DNA of 64,000 bases from Flavobacteriaceae bacterium NBU2977 (GCA_019931105.1 JAIOUW010000001.1:310001-374000), one strand, 5' to 3'. Shown: positions 45,186 through 53,840, counted from the stretch's first letter. Notes: generated by a model not told the origin, from the sequence alone. Made by a program: numbers and translations.

Positions 45186-46411
45186 GGGAAGGTTGGGAAA
45201 TGAAAAAGTTGGGGGATATTTCCAAGATAATGTATGGTCATACAGCAAAAACAAAAAATGTTTAAAATGGAATTAGATATTTAAGAATAACTGATATTCA
45301 AGATGGAAATGTCGATTGGAGTACAGTTCCTACTTGTCCAAAATTAGATGATTTTCAAAAATATGAATTGAAGTATGGAGACATAGTTTTTGCTCGAACT
45401 GGAGCTACAACGGGTAAAAGTTATTTAATTAAATCTCCTCCTAAAGCAGTTTTTGCCTCCTATTTGATTAGAGTTCAAACAGAAATAGAAAAAATATTAC
45501 CTGAATTTTTATATCTATTTTTTCAATCTGATTCATATTGGAAAGTTGTAGAAGCTGGAATATCTGGCAGTGCTCAAGGCGGTTTTAATGCTAAGAAGTT
45601 AGGCAATCTGCAAATCCCAATCCCAACTCTTCCCGAACAAAAACAAATCGTAGCCCTACTCGATAAAGCCTTTGCAGCCATAGACCAAGCCCAAGCCAAT
45701 ATTGAGAAAAACATTGAAAATGCGAAGGAGTTGTTTCAGTCTAAACTCAATGAAATTTTTAGCCACCCTTCGACAAGCTCAGGGCAAGATGGTGATGGTT
45801 GGGAGGAGAAGAGTTTGGGAGAGGTTTGTGAATTAAATCAAGGTTTGGCTATAAATGCAAAAACAAAACATTTACTTGTAGAGAAAAGTGATTTACCTTT
45901 ATTAAGAATTAAAGATTTAAAAAACAATACAGAAGAGCAGTATGTTTCTGAAACAGGGTATCCTGAAAAATCAAAGGTAAATATTGGAGATTTAATTTAT
46001 ACAAGAACAGGCTCTTTAGGATTAGTTTTCAGAAACAGGCAAGGCATATTACATAACAACTCATTTAAAGTAGAACCAATTCCAGAACTTTCAAAAAATT
46101 ACCTTTTTTGGTGGTTACAACATGAAGCTTTTACAAATATTATCATTGGTTTAGCTTCAAAAGCAGCACAGCCCGATATTACACATAAATTATTTAAAAA
46201 GCAGATAATAAATTATCCTTCCTTTGAGGAACAAGAAAGATTCTATGATATTATAGAAAATTTAAATTTAGAATTGAAAAACCTTGAAGAACACTACAAC
46301 CAAAAACACGCAAACCTCGAAGAACTCAAAAAATCCATTTTACAGAAAGCATTTTCGGGTGAGTTGACAAAACAATTGATAATGGATAATGAAGAATTGA
46401 TAATGAAATAA
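45182..46411 (+). pseudogene. hsdS: Type I restriction specificity subunit, in-frame stop
   Basis: HsdS reads the DNA target through two target-recognition domains. The frame starts MREGWEMKKLGDISKIMYGH (ATGA overlap with ORF6N); after 27 codons comes TAA (45263-45265), then the same frame continues (NGIRYLRITDIQDGN) to the natural end, so the change is a nonsense codon rather than a shift. The conserved linker LPEQKQIVALLDKAFAAIDQ is visible in the middle and a second TRD follows (GEVCELNQGLAINAK). A restart at 45368 would lack the first 62 residues. The centre contains a REP-like repeat, and the end (LIMDNEELIMK) translates a short direct repeat. Confidence 0.88.
45766..45784. repeat. REP-like repeat inside hsdS
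   Basis: CCCTTCGACAAGCTCAGGG, an imperfect palindrome typical of Bacteroidota intergenic repeats, is read in frame as HPSTSSGQ between the two halves of HsdS. It extends the linker without breaking the frame. Confidence 0.6.
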
Positions 46412-46453
46412 AGCAACTCCTGTAAAAATGGCACAAGTTGAATAAGTAAAAAT

Positions 46454-46924
46454 ATGAGCGAAATAGTTATATATAAATCCGATACCAATCAAATTGAAGT
46501 TTCAGTTCAGTTAGAAAAGGATACTGTTTGGCTCAATCTTAACCAAATAGCTACGTTATTTGATAGGGATAAATCCATTATTTCCAGACATTTAAACAAC
46601 ATTTTCAAAACCAAAGAATTACAAAGAAATTCAGTTGTTGCAAAAAACGCAACAACTGCTTCTGATGGTAAAACCTATCAAGTAGATTTTTTTAATCTCG
46701 ATGCTATTTTATCTGTTGGCTACAGGGTAAATTCTAAGCAAGGTACTGCTTTTAGAATATGGGCAAATAGTGTTTTAAAACAATATTTAGTAGATGGTTA
46801 TGCCATCAATGAAAAACGACTAGCACAAAAAGAGCAAGAAATACGAATGCCACAGCGTGGCAAAATACTAATAGCAGAAAATTACAACGTATCAAATTTA
46901 AGCTCCGGAGGAGCGAAATATTAA
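46454..46924 (+). pseudogene. RhuM-family protein, truncated
   Basis: The first 130 residues match the N-terminal half of RhuM/virulence-type proteins: LEKDTVWLNLNQIATLFDRD, KSIISRHLNNIFKTKEL, NSVVAKNATTASDGKTYQVD, NLDAILSVGYRVNSKQGTAF and IWANSVLKQYLVDGYAIN. The usual C-terminal half is missing; from about residue 132 the frame reads the left end of the neighbouring IS200-like element (PQRGKILIAENYN and beyond), giving a foreign tail of about 24 residues. The gene belongs to the accessory genes of the restriction island. Confidence 0.78.
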
Positions 46925-47450
46925 AATGGCAAATACCTATACACAATTATATTTTCATATTGTTTTTGCCGTAAAAGGTAGAGGTAATCTTATTGCCACA
47001 AAATGGAAATCGGAATTATACAAATACATTTCGGGAATAATCTCCAATAAAAATCAAAAACTAATGATTATCAATGGCATGCCAAATCATGTTCATTTAT
47101 TGATTGGAACAAAACCAACATGTAATCTATCCGATTTAGTTAGAGATGTAAAAGCAAATTCATCAAAATGGATTAATGAGAAACAGCTTGTAAAAGGAAG
47201 ATTTGAATGGCAAACCGGTTTTGGAGCATTTACGGTAAGCCAATCTGGAGTCAATGATGTTATAAACTATATTAAGAATCAAGAAAAACATCATAGCGTA
47301 AAAACATTTAAAGAAGAATATATTGATTTCCTAAAGGCTTATGAAATTGATTATAAATTGGATTATATTTTTACGGATAATTAATACCGCTCCTATGGAG
47401 CTTATAAAATAACATTATAATAGCTATTAATATCAAGCTCCTCTGGAGCT
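46849..47450 (+). mobile_element. IS200/IS605-like or RAYT-type element with hairpin ends
   Basis: The transposase gene lies between short hairpins. Left side: GCCAC-AGC-GTGGC (46849-46861) and GCTCC-GGA-GGAGC (46902-46914). Right side: GCTCC-TAT-GGAGC (47389-47401) and GCTCC-TCT-GGAGC (47438-47449 region). Three hairpins share the same 5-bp stem with different loops. IS200/IS605 elements lack terminal inverted repeats and use such subterminal hairpins; REP-associated transposases sit beside copies of their REP hairpin. Exact ends cannot be fixed by eye. It cuts off the 3' half of rhuM. Confidence 0.65.
46926..47384 (+). CDS. tnpA: Y1-type transposase (IS200/REP-associated)
   Basis: 152 residues. 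The HUH nuclease signature is MPNHVHLLIG (HxH flanked by hydrophobic residues), and the catalytic Tyr lies in VINYIKNQEKHH near residue 120. The start YTQLYFHIVFAVKGRG and LVRDVKANSSKWI are typical of this group. The protein nicks one strand and joins it through a phosphotyrosine. It starts one base past the rhuM remnant's stop, and appears complete. Confidence 0.9.
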   Translation: MANTYTQLYFHIVFAVKGRGNLIATKWKSELYKYISGIISNKNQKLMIINGMPNHVHLLIGTKPTCNLSDLVRDVKANSSKWINEKQLVKGRFEWQTGFGAFTVSQSGVNDVINYIKNQEKHHSVKTFKEEYIDFLKAYEIDYKLDYIFTDN

Positions 47451-47463
47451 ACAATGCAAACAA

Positions 47464-49842
47464 ATGAACGAAGCACAAACCAAACACGATTTAATAGAAC
47501 CTGCTTTGCGTGAGGCAGGTTGGGGTATTGTAGAAGGCAGTCGTTTGCGTTTGGAGTTTCCTATTACTAAAGGTCGTCTCATTGGTCAAAATAGACGCGC
47601 CACACCTTTGTTTGCAGATTATGTGTTGGAGTACAAAAACAGACGTATTGGAATTGTTGAAGCCAAAAAACGAGGTGACTATTACACACAAGGTTTAGAG
47701 CAAGCCAAAGATTATGCTGAACGTTTAAATATTAGGTTTACCTATTGTACCAATGGTTTGCAGGTTTACGGTGTGGACATGCAAGAAGGTACAGAAGGTG
47801 ATGTATCAAAATATCCAACACCTGATGAACTTTGGGAAATGACCTACCCAACACCAAAAGAAGATTACAAAATTGAAATTGCCAATTGGAAAGAACGTTT
47901 GTTTGCCATTCCATTTGAAGACAGAGGCGGAACTTGGCAACCGAGATACTACCAACAAAATGCGATTGCCAAAGTTTTAGAAGCTATTTCAGAGAAAAAG
48001 GATAGAATCTTACTCACATTAGCCACAGGAACAGAAAAAACAGCCATAGCCTTTCAAATTGCTTGGAAGTTATTTCATGCCAAATGGAATTTAAGACGTG
48101 ATGCAAGCAGAGCACCAAGAATTTTGTTTTTGGCAGACCGTAATATTTTAGCAGACCAAGCATTTAACTCGTTCAATGCGTTTGATGAAGATGCATTAGT
48201 TCGGATACGGCCTTCTGAAATAAAAAAGAAAGGTCGCATACCTAAAAACGGAAGTATCTTTTTTACCATTTTCCAAACCTTTATGAGCGGTCCTAATGAT
48301 TCGCCATACTTTGGAGAATATCCAGCAGATTTTTTCGATTTTATAATCATTGACGAGTGCCATAGAGGTGGAGCCAATGACGAAAGTTCTTGGAGAGCCA
48401 TTATGGACTACTTCTCGCCTGCTGTTCAATTGGGATTAACAGCTACACCAAAAAGAGATGTAAACGGAGATACTTACGACTATTTTGGTGACCCAGTTTA
48501 CAGCTACAAACTGAAAGATGGAATCAATGACGGTTTTTTAACGCCTTTCAAAGTCAAAGAAATTGACACGACCATTGACGATTACACCTATACTTCTGAT
48601 GATGAAGTGGAAGGCGAAATTGAAGAAGGACGAAAATATACAGAAGCCGATTTCAATAGAATTATTGAGATAAAAGCAAGAGAAGAATATCGAGTAAAAC
48701 TCTTTATGGATTTGATCAATCAAAATCAGAAAACATTGGTTTTCTGTGCTACTCAAATTCATGCAGCAGCAGTTAGAGATTTAATAAATCAGTATGCAAC
48801 AAGCAGGAATACGAACTACTGCCACAGAGTTACCGCAGATGACGGAAAAATTGGAGAGCAACATTTAAGAGACTTTCAAGACAACGAAAAGAGTATTCCA
48901 ACCATTTTAACGACTTCTCAAAAATTGAGTACAGGAGTTGATGCACCTGAAATTAGAAACATTGTTTTGATGCGTCCTGTAAATTCAATGGTAGAGTTTA
49001 AACAAATAGTTGGTAGAGGAACTCGCCTTTTTGATGGCAAAGACTATTTCACAATTTTTGATTTTGTAAATGCTCACAATCATTTTCAAGACCCAGAATG
49101 GGATGGTGAGCCATTAGAACCTGAGCCACCAACACGCGGAGGAACACCAAGACCTTGTAATATTTGTGGTGAAAGACCATGCGTTTGTGAACGACCTGAA
49201 CCAGAACCTTGTCCTGAATGTGATAATATTCCTTGTGTTTGTGAAACACCACCAAGGCAAATGATTAAGGTTAAGTTGTCGCACAATAAAGTGCGGGAAA
49301 TTGATTCAATGATAAAAACGTCTTTTTGGAGTCCAACAGGAAAACCAATTTCGTCAGCGGAATTTATAGAACAACTGTTTGGCGACTTACCTGAATTCTT
49401 CAAAAGCGAAAGCGAATTACGCAAGATTTGGAGTTTGCCAAGTACAAGAAAAAAACTGTTGACTGAATTAAGCGAAAAAGGATATACAAATTCGAAATTG
49501 GAAGATTTGAGAAACTTGATACACGGAGAAGATAGCGACCTTTTTGATGTATTGAGTTATGTAGCTTATCACAAAGACCTTGTACCGAGATTAGAACGTG
49601 CAACAAGAGCAAAAATTCAGTTGAACGACTACAATCAGAAACAACAAGAGTTCTTGAATTTTGTATTGGAGCAGTATGTAAAAGAAGGCGTTAACGAATT
49701 GGATGATTCTAAACTTCCTGACTTATTGGAACTAAAATACAAAGCGATTGCAGATGCTAAGAGGGAATTAGGAGATATAAAGTCGATTAGAGAAACCTTT
49801 ATCGGATTTCAAGAACATTTATATCAAGAAAGAGCAATCTAA
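47464..49842 (+). CDS. hsdR: Type I restriction endonuclease subunit R with altered Walker A
   Basis: 792 residues, EcoEI-type. The N-terminal nuclease domain has LFADYVLEYKNRRIGIVEAK (PD-ExK type), followed by the SF2 motor: Walker A region, FIIIDECHRG (DECH box), LGLTATPKRD, then QIVGRGTRLF in motif VI. A Cys-rich linker (CNICGERPCVCERPEPEP, then CPECDNIPCVCE) may bind zinc before the C-terminal domain. Walker A reads ATGTEKT instead of the usual ATGTGKT: residue 191 is Glu (codon GAA, 48034-48036), one transition from GGA. Since that Gly is needed for phosphate binding, the motor is probably dead. The reading frame itself is intact. Confidence 0.9.
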   Translation: MNEAQTKHDLIEPALREAGWGIVEGSRLRLEFPITKGRLIGQNRRATPLFADYVLEYKNRRIGIVEAKKRGDYYTQGLEQAKDYAERLNIRFTYCTNGLQVYGVDMQEGTEGDVSKYPTPDELWEMTYPTPKEDYKIEIANWKERLFAIPFEDRGGTWQPRYYQQNAIAKVLEAISEKKDRILLTLATGTEKTAIAFQIAWKLFHAKWNLRRDASRAPRILFLADRNILADQAFNSFNAFDEDALVRIRPSEIKKKGRIPKNGSIFFTIFQTFMSGPNDSPYFGEYPADFFDFIIIDECHRGGANDESSWRAIMDYFSPAVQLGLTATPKRDVNGDTYDYFGDPVYSYKLKDGINDGFLTPFKVKEIDTTIDDYTYTSDDEVEGEIEEGRKYTEADFNRIIEIKAREEYRVKLFMDLINQNQKTLVFCATQIHAAAVRDLINQYATSRNTNYCHRVTADDGKIGEQHLRDFQDNEKSIPTILTTSQKLSTGVDAPEIRNIVLMRPVNSMVEFKQIVGRGTRLFDGKDYFTIFDFVNAHNHFQDPEWDGEPLEPEPPTRGGTPRPCNICGERPCVCERPEPEPCPECDNIPCVCETPPRQMIKVKLSHNKVREIDSMIKTSFWSPTGKPISSAEFIEQLFGDLPEFFKSESELRKIWSLPSTRKKLLTELSEKGYTNSKLEDLRNLIHGEDSDLFDVLSYVAYHKDLVPRLERATRAKIQLNDYNQKQQEFLNFVLEQYVKEGVNELDDSKLPDLLELKYKAIADAKRELGDIKSIRETFIGFQEHLYQERAI

Positions 49843-49850
49843 GTGTCAAA

Positions 49851-49877
49851 AAAAAATAAAACCGACCTAAAATAGGT
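49851..49877 (-). terminator. Possible terminator between hsdR and the Trypco2-like gene
   Basis: A 5-bp stem ACCTA-AAA-TAGGT (49865-49877) with a T-rich run on the minus strand (CGGTTTTATTTTTTTT after it). The A-run on the plus side makes it mainly a terminator for the minus-strand gene that ends at 49901. Confidence 0.45.
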
Positions 49878-49900
49878 TCTCATTCCAAGCTCTAGAAGTG

Positions 49901-50482
49901 CTACTTGTTTCCAAATACAAGCTTTACCGAATGGAATCCTGTTCTAGATCTATCGAATTTACCGGTTACACTTCCCGAAATTGGCAGAACATCCCATGAC
50001 AGACCACCTGTTTTGGAATCAGTTATGTAAAACCCTAACTCTATAGTGGTAGATTTTGGTTTCAAAATATTGCCGTCGTCATTGATGGTTTTTAAGGCTT
50101 CCGCAGCTTGAACGATAGCATCGCTCAATGCTTTGGAGAGTGAATCGGTAAAGCCTAATTCTTTAGCTTCTGCTTTTGGCTCAAAAACAAAAGTCATCTT
50201 TTTTGTTGCCTTCTTTTCCCTCTTTTTCCCGAAGGTGAATACCAATATTTTAATTGACCCATCATTAATTTTTTTATGCGTCGTTTCCAAAACAATTTCA
50301 ACGGTCTTCAAATCAGGCAAATTAGATTCTTGAATGATTGCTTTGCTCTCATTAATAGATTTGTTTACTTCAGAAATTACTTCACCTGCGGTGATTACTT
50401 TCGATTGTGCCTGACCCATCTCTAAACTAAAAAGTGTTACCAAAAAACAAATGGATAAATTAATCTGCTGTACAATTTTCAT
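49901..50482 (-). CDS. Exported protein resembling Trypco2 (trypsin-co-occurring domain)
   Basis: 193 residues with a signal peptide (LSICFLVTLFSLEMGQAQ). The mature part begins VITAGEVISEVNKSINESKA and ends with ISGSVTGKFDRSRTGFHSVKLVFGNK, the pattern of the Trypco2 domain: an N-terminal helix, a beta sheet with ELGFYITDSKTGGLSW, and a closing Thr/Gly-His-x-Val-x-Leu strand. Trypco2 is otherwise found near trypsin-like proteases in bacterial conflict loci; a secreted form is uncommon. The assignment rests on this pattern. An operator of NarL type lies 46 bases upstream, the same as in front of the two-component operon. Confidence 0.6.
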   Translation of the reverse strand: MKIVQQINLSICFLVTLFSLEMGQAQSKVITAGEVISEVNKSINESKAIIQESNLPDLKTVEIVLETTHKKINDGSIKILVFTFGKKREKKATKKMTFVFEPKAEAKELGFTDSLSKALSDAIVQAAEALKTINDDGNILKPKSTTIELGFYITDSKTGGLSWDVLPISGSVTGKFDRSRTGFHSVKLVFGNK

Positions 50483-50528
50483 GTCAATAATATTTTACTA
50501 AAAATAAATAGAGATTTTTTATCAAACC

Positions 50529-50548
50529 ATCCCCACAAATAGGTATTT
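50529..50548 (-). promoter_or_regulatory. NarL-type 7-2-7 operator A
   Basis: TCCCCAC-AA-ATAGGTA (within 50529-50548): the right half is a perfect NarL half-site (AKRRGTA), the left half is close to TACYYMT. It belongs to a set of three matching 20-base dyads. It sits upstream of the Trypco2-like gene. Confidence 0.6.
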
Positions 50549-50582
50549 TTAACTAAATACTTGAAAATAAAAGGTTTGCAAA

Positions 50583-50606
50583 CTAAAAATGGAGCCTAGC
50601 TCCATT
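50583..50606 (-). terminator. Terminator of the two-component operon
   Basis: AATGGAGC-CTA-GCTCCATT, a perfect 8-bp stem; on the minus strand it is followed by TTTAG. It lies 27 bases past the response-regulator stop. Confidence 0.65.
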
Positions 50607-50632
50607 GTGTATTTTAAAAATTGAAGTGTTTA

Positions 50633-51247
50633 CTAAAACTCATACTTTTTCTCCAACGCATACCGAAGCAACTCCCCCGCCCCACTCAACCCCAGTTTAC
50701 GGATCATGTTCTTGCGGTGTGTATCGACGGTGCTTTTACCGATAAAGAGTTCATCAGCGATTTCATGCGAGGTCTTGCCGCGCGCGATCAACAACAGTAT
50801 TTCGCGCTCACGCGAAGAGAGCACACTTTTGGATCGGTTCTTTTCGCCCGTGGGCAAATGGATCTTTTTGTCGAAATAGGTCTTGCCCCCGGCCACCGTT
50901 CTGATGGCTTCTAACACCACCTGCAACGATGAGTTTTTGAGAATATAGCCTACCGCACCGGCATCAAGCATTTGGCGTACAGCCTCTTCTTGGTCGAACA
51001 TGGTAAAGGCAATAACCTTAGTATTCGGGTATTCTTTTTGAATGATCTTGGTAGCCTCAATGCCATCGACCTTGGGCATTCGTATGTCACAGAGTACGAT
51101 GTTCGGAGGCCGCTTGGCGATCATGGCCAACAACTGTTGCCCGTCATTGGCATGCCCCACGATCGTGATATCGTCTTCGTACTCAAGATACGATTGGATC
51201 CCATCGATCAGGGCTTGGTGGTCTTCGGCGATGGTTACGGTGATCAT
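50633..51247 (-). CDS. NarL/FixJ-type response regulator
   Basis: 204 residues. Receiver domain (1-120) with the acidic pocket, phosphorylated Asp54 (VLCDIRMP), conserved Thr in AFTMFDQ and Lys in YILKNSS. The C-terminal LuxR-type HTH (about 140-200) reads LSSREREILLLIARGKTSHE, then IADELFIGKSTVDTHRKNMI. It overlaps the sensor kinase by four bases. NarL-type proteins bind TACYYMT/AKRRGTA half-sites two bases apart; three such sites lie nearby, so this protein is the natural candidate to bind them. Confidence 0.92.
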   Translation of the reverse strand: MITVTIAEDHQALIDGIQSYLEYEDDITIVGHANDGQQLLAMIAKRPPNIVLCDIRMPKVDGIEATKIIQKEYPNTKVIAFTMFDQEEAVRQMLDAGAVGYILKNSSLQVVLEAIRTVAGGKTYFDKKIHLPTGEKNRSKSVLSSREREILLLIARGKTSHEIADELFIGKSTVDTHRKNMIRKLGLSGAGELLRYALEKKYEF

Positions 51248-53109
51248 ACGGGTATATCGATTAAGATTGAGGTGCCCTTGCCCGGTACGCTATCGACCGT
51301 AAAGCTACCTTCTAAATGTTCGATGCGTTTTTCGATGGTACCAAGGCCCATGCCATGATCGTTGCGACGCACGGCCGACATATCGAAGCCCTTGCCGTTG
51401 TCTTCGACAATGATGTTCAAACTATCTTCGTGTTGGGTGAATTGGATATTGGCCCGAGTGGCCTTGGCATGTTTGATGATGTTTGCCACCAGTTCTTGCA
51501 GGATCCGAAAAAGGGTCAGCTCGAGGGAGTTTTCCATACGGTCTGAAAGTCCGAAATCTTCTACGGTAACTTGCAGCGCATTGGTTTCATTGATGGTCTT
51601 GGCCATTTTCTGTACGGCGGGCAGCAGCCCCTGGTTGGCCATCACCCCTGAGTTCTTGGCATGGGCCATACCGCGGATCTTTTGGTAGGCTTTCTCGAGC
51701 AGGTCTTGCGCCTTTTTCATGGCGGGGTCTTTTTCATCGACCTTCACGTTGTCAAAATGCAGTTTTACGGTGGCCATCAAACTGCCCAGGTCGTCGTGCA
51801 GTTCGTTCGCGACCTTTTGGCGTTCCTTTTCCTGCCCCGCTATCATGGCGTCGATACTCACAAGTTCTTGTTCTTTGAGCAGGGTCGCTACTTTTTGCTG
51901 TTCGAGCAGGGCCGTTTGCTCGGCCAATTGGCGTTTTCTGGTGGCGTTTTTTTGAAGAAAGACCGCAGTAGTTGTTCCGATTGCTAAAAGGGCCAATGCC
52001 ATTATCAAATAGTTTTGGTTGGTTTTTCGACGGTTGTCCAATTGCAGTTTATCGAGTTTCAATTTTTCGGTCTCGTTTTCTACCGATAAAAGGGCCGTTT
52101 CCAAGGTATTGTTCTTTGCGCCCATTTTATATTCCAGTTCCACCGAGCTGTTCAAATAATAATAGGCCGAATCGAACTCTTTTTTTGCATCCAGGATCCA
52201 TGCCTTAAGTCGATGGTCATAGAATTGGCCCCTTAGGCCCGTGGACCATTCTTCGGAGAGTCTTAAATAAAATTCAGCGTTTTGCAGATTTCCACCTAAT
52301 AGATAATTATGCGAAAGCTGCCAATATAACGTACTCTTTAAATTATTCAAATGCGGTTTATCGCAATAGTCCAAAGCATTCTTGAACCAAGTCGTCGCCT
52401 CACCGTACGCATCGCCCAATTTAAACTGGGCCCCTTTCTCATATGCGTAATATGGAAAATAGGGGTGCGTTCTCGGCAAGTGCTCGAAATACATGTCCAG
52501 CTTTTCCATTTTTTTTGCATATCCTTCGTCAACGGTCAAATCTTCATTTTCCTTTGAGGAAAAGACCACATCAAAATAGGCCAAAATGATTTCATCATCC
52601 CTACTGTCTATCAAATCTCTAAATTGATTGAGATATATTTCAAATTGACGACTTCCGATAAAAATTTCTTTGCGAAGCAGTTGAAGGATACTAATAATAC
52701 AAAATTTGGTAAGTTCTTTGTTACCAATGGTATTCGAAATGTTCAGGGCACGTGAAAAGGCTTCATATGATTTTATGGAGGAATAATTTTCTTTTAATAG
52801 CTCATTATGCCCAATGATCAAATGTGTAATCGTGCTGTCAATTGAAGAAGTTTTCGGTAAACCTTGATCAAAGTGTTGAGACTCTTGAAACTGCACTATT
52901 TTCAAAAGTACCTCAATAGGGTTCGAAAGTTCTTCGTCTCGTTGAATTTCGATTTTATGGGAAGCGCATTCGTAATCCATCACTTTAAGGCAACGAAAAA
53001 AAAGCTCCAGATCTGAATTTGAAAAACACAGACCTGGCACGCACAAAACTAGAAATATGTAAGCTTTTCTAAGATTTACTTTAGAAAGTAAACCAATGAA
53101 TTTTTGCAT
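51244..53109 (-). CDS. TPR sensor histidine kinase (HisKA_3)
   Basis: 621 residues. N-terminal signal peptide, a TPR-like helical part (about 100-330, e.g. YEKGAQFKLGDAYGEATTWF), one membrane helix (NYLIMALALLAIGTTTAVFL), a coiled linker, HisKA_3 with the phosphorylated His in VANELHDDLGSLMATVK (about residue 436), and a HATPase domain (VANIIKHAKATRANIQF, VEDNGKGFDM). The regulator gene overlaps by four bases. The C-terminal half is visibly more GC-rich than the N-terminal half, suggesting different origins. It starts inside the upstream unknown gene (34-base overlap), so the three genes form one operon. Confidence 0.9.
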   Translation of the reverse strand: MQKFIGLLSKVNLRKAYIFLVLCVPGLCFSNSDLELFFRCLKVMDYECASHKIEIQRDEELSNPIEVLLKIVQFQESQHFDQGLPKTSSIDSTITHLIIGHNELLKENYSSIKSYEAFSRALNISNTIGNKELTKFCIISILQLLRKEIFIGSRQFEIYLNQFRDLIDSRDDEIILAYFDVVFSSKENEDLTVDEGYAKKMEKLDMYFEHLPRTHPYFPYYAYEKGAQFKLGDAYGEATTWFKNALDYCDKPHLNNLKSTLYWQLSHNYLLGGNLQNAEFYLRLSEEWSTGLRGQFYDHRLKAWILDAKKEFDSAYYYLNSSVELEYKMGAKNNTLETALLSVENETEKLKLDKLQLDNRRKTNQNYLIMALALLAIGTTTAVFLQKNATRKRQLAEQTALLEQQKVATLLKEQELVSIDAMIAGQEKERQKVANELHDDLGSLMATVKLHFDNVKVDEKDPAMKKAQDLLEKAYQKIRGMAHAKNSGVMANQGLLPAVQKMAKTINETNALQVTVEDFGLSDRMENSLELTLFRILQELVANIIKHAKATRANIQFTQHEDSLNIIVEDNGKGFDMSAVRRNDHGMGLGTIEKRIEHLEGSFTVDSVPGKGTSILIDIPV

Positions 53110-53630
53110 TTGCCCACAGTGTTAGGTTTAAATTGATTGTCAAGCCTATCTCTTTTCCTAATCGCTATTCCATCACGTTCATAGAATTCTGAATCGAACA
53201 TAGGGTGATGTAGGTGTTCTTCAAAGTCAGAAGGTATATTATCATAGATAGGGTATAGCTCACGGCTGACCATCATATCCTTCAGATTTTTAATATCAGT
53301 GTCGCACTTCACCTTTATATTTTGATTTGTTCTGTGACCATGTAGCCCCCCATTTGCCTTGATATGAAGGCATAATTGGCCATTAACGCCATTTTGGCAA
53401 TTCCACGAATCCTCAGTTTTTTGAAGCAAACCCAAATTATAGGCACCCTTGTAGTTTACAAGTGATATGTCAATCTCCTTCAATTTATCATTTTCTACCT
53501 TGAATTTTCCGGCTACGCCAAAAAAAGTGCTGTATAATTGACTTGCATAAATTAATTGATATCTATCTGGGTCGGTCAGTACAACATTTAGGGAGATTTT
53601 CTTAAAATTTTTAAGTTCTTTGGTTTCCAT
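53076..53630 (-). CDS. Unknown cytoplasmic protein, first gene of the two-component operon
   Basis: 184 residues, no signal peptide and no membrane helix. The sequence alternates short strands and charged turns (KKISLNVVLTDPDRYQLIYA, LYSTFFGVAGKFKVEN, IDISLVNYKGAYNLGL), and the end is basic (IAIRKRDRLDNQFKPNTVGK). No domain was recognised. It overlaps the kinase gene by 34 bases and has a NarL-type operator 55 bases upstream, so the two-component operon probably regulates its own production. Confidence 0.6.
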   Translation of the reverse strand: METKELKNFKKISLNVVLTDPDRYQLIYASQLYSTFFGVAGKFKVENDKLKEIDISLVNYKGAYNLGLLQKTEDSWNCQNGVNGQLCLHIKANGGLHGHRTNQNIKVKCDTDIKNLKDMMVSRELYPIYDNIPSDFEEHLHHPMFDSEFYERDGIAIRKRDRLDNQFKPNTVGKCKNSLVYFLK

Positions 53631-53685
53631 TTTTTATTTTTTTTCTTGGTTCGGTCAAATTTGATGGAATAATAATTTTCAAGAA

Positions 53686-53705
53686 ATCCCCATTGATAGG
53701 TATTT
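53686..53705 (-). promoter_or_regulatory. NarL-type 7-2-7 operator B
   Basis: TCCCCAT-TG-ATAGGTA within 53686-53705, with the same flanking TTT as operator A. It lies upstream of the two-component operon. Confidence 0.65.
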
Positions 53706-53765
53706 TAGATGCTCAACTCGTCTTTCCTCTAAATCTAAAAACTTTTAACAGTTTTCTTCCCATCG

Positions 53766-53797
53766 GCCGTAAAGATTTTTATTCCAAAAAATACGGC
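53766..53797. other. Hairpin between the divergent operators
   Basis: GCCGTA pairs with TACGGC, with an inner ATTTTT/AAAAAAT extension, loop ATTCC. It lies between operators B and C. It may be an attenuator or a bidirectional hairpin. Confidence 0.45.
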
Positions 53798-53840
53798 TTG
53801 CTGCAATGTGTACATTTTTTCTTACAAAAAACTATTCGAA

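Noticed and set aside
45182-45367. Separate short gene before hsdS
   Set aside because: The 27-codon piece is in the same frame as the rest of HsdS and matches the start of a target-recognition domain, so it is one broken gene.
50583-50606. A further copy of the IS200-type hairpin
   Set aside because: The stem has the reverse order (GGAGC first) and the T-run makes it a normal terminator.
42760-50620. Prophage or integrative element with integrase
   Set aside because: No integrase, recombinase or phage structural gene is present; only ORF6N and RhuM-type accessory genes.
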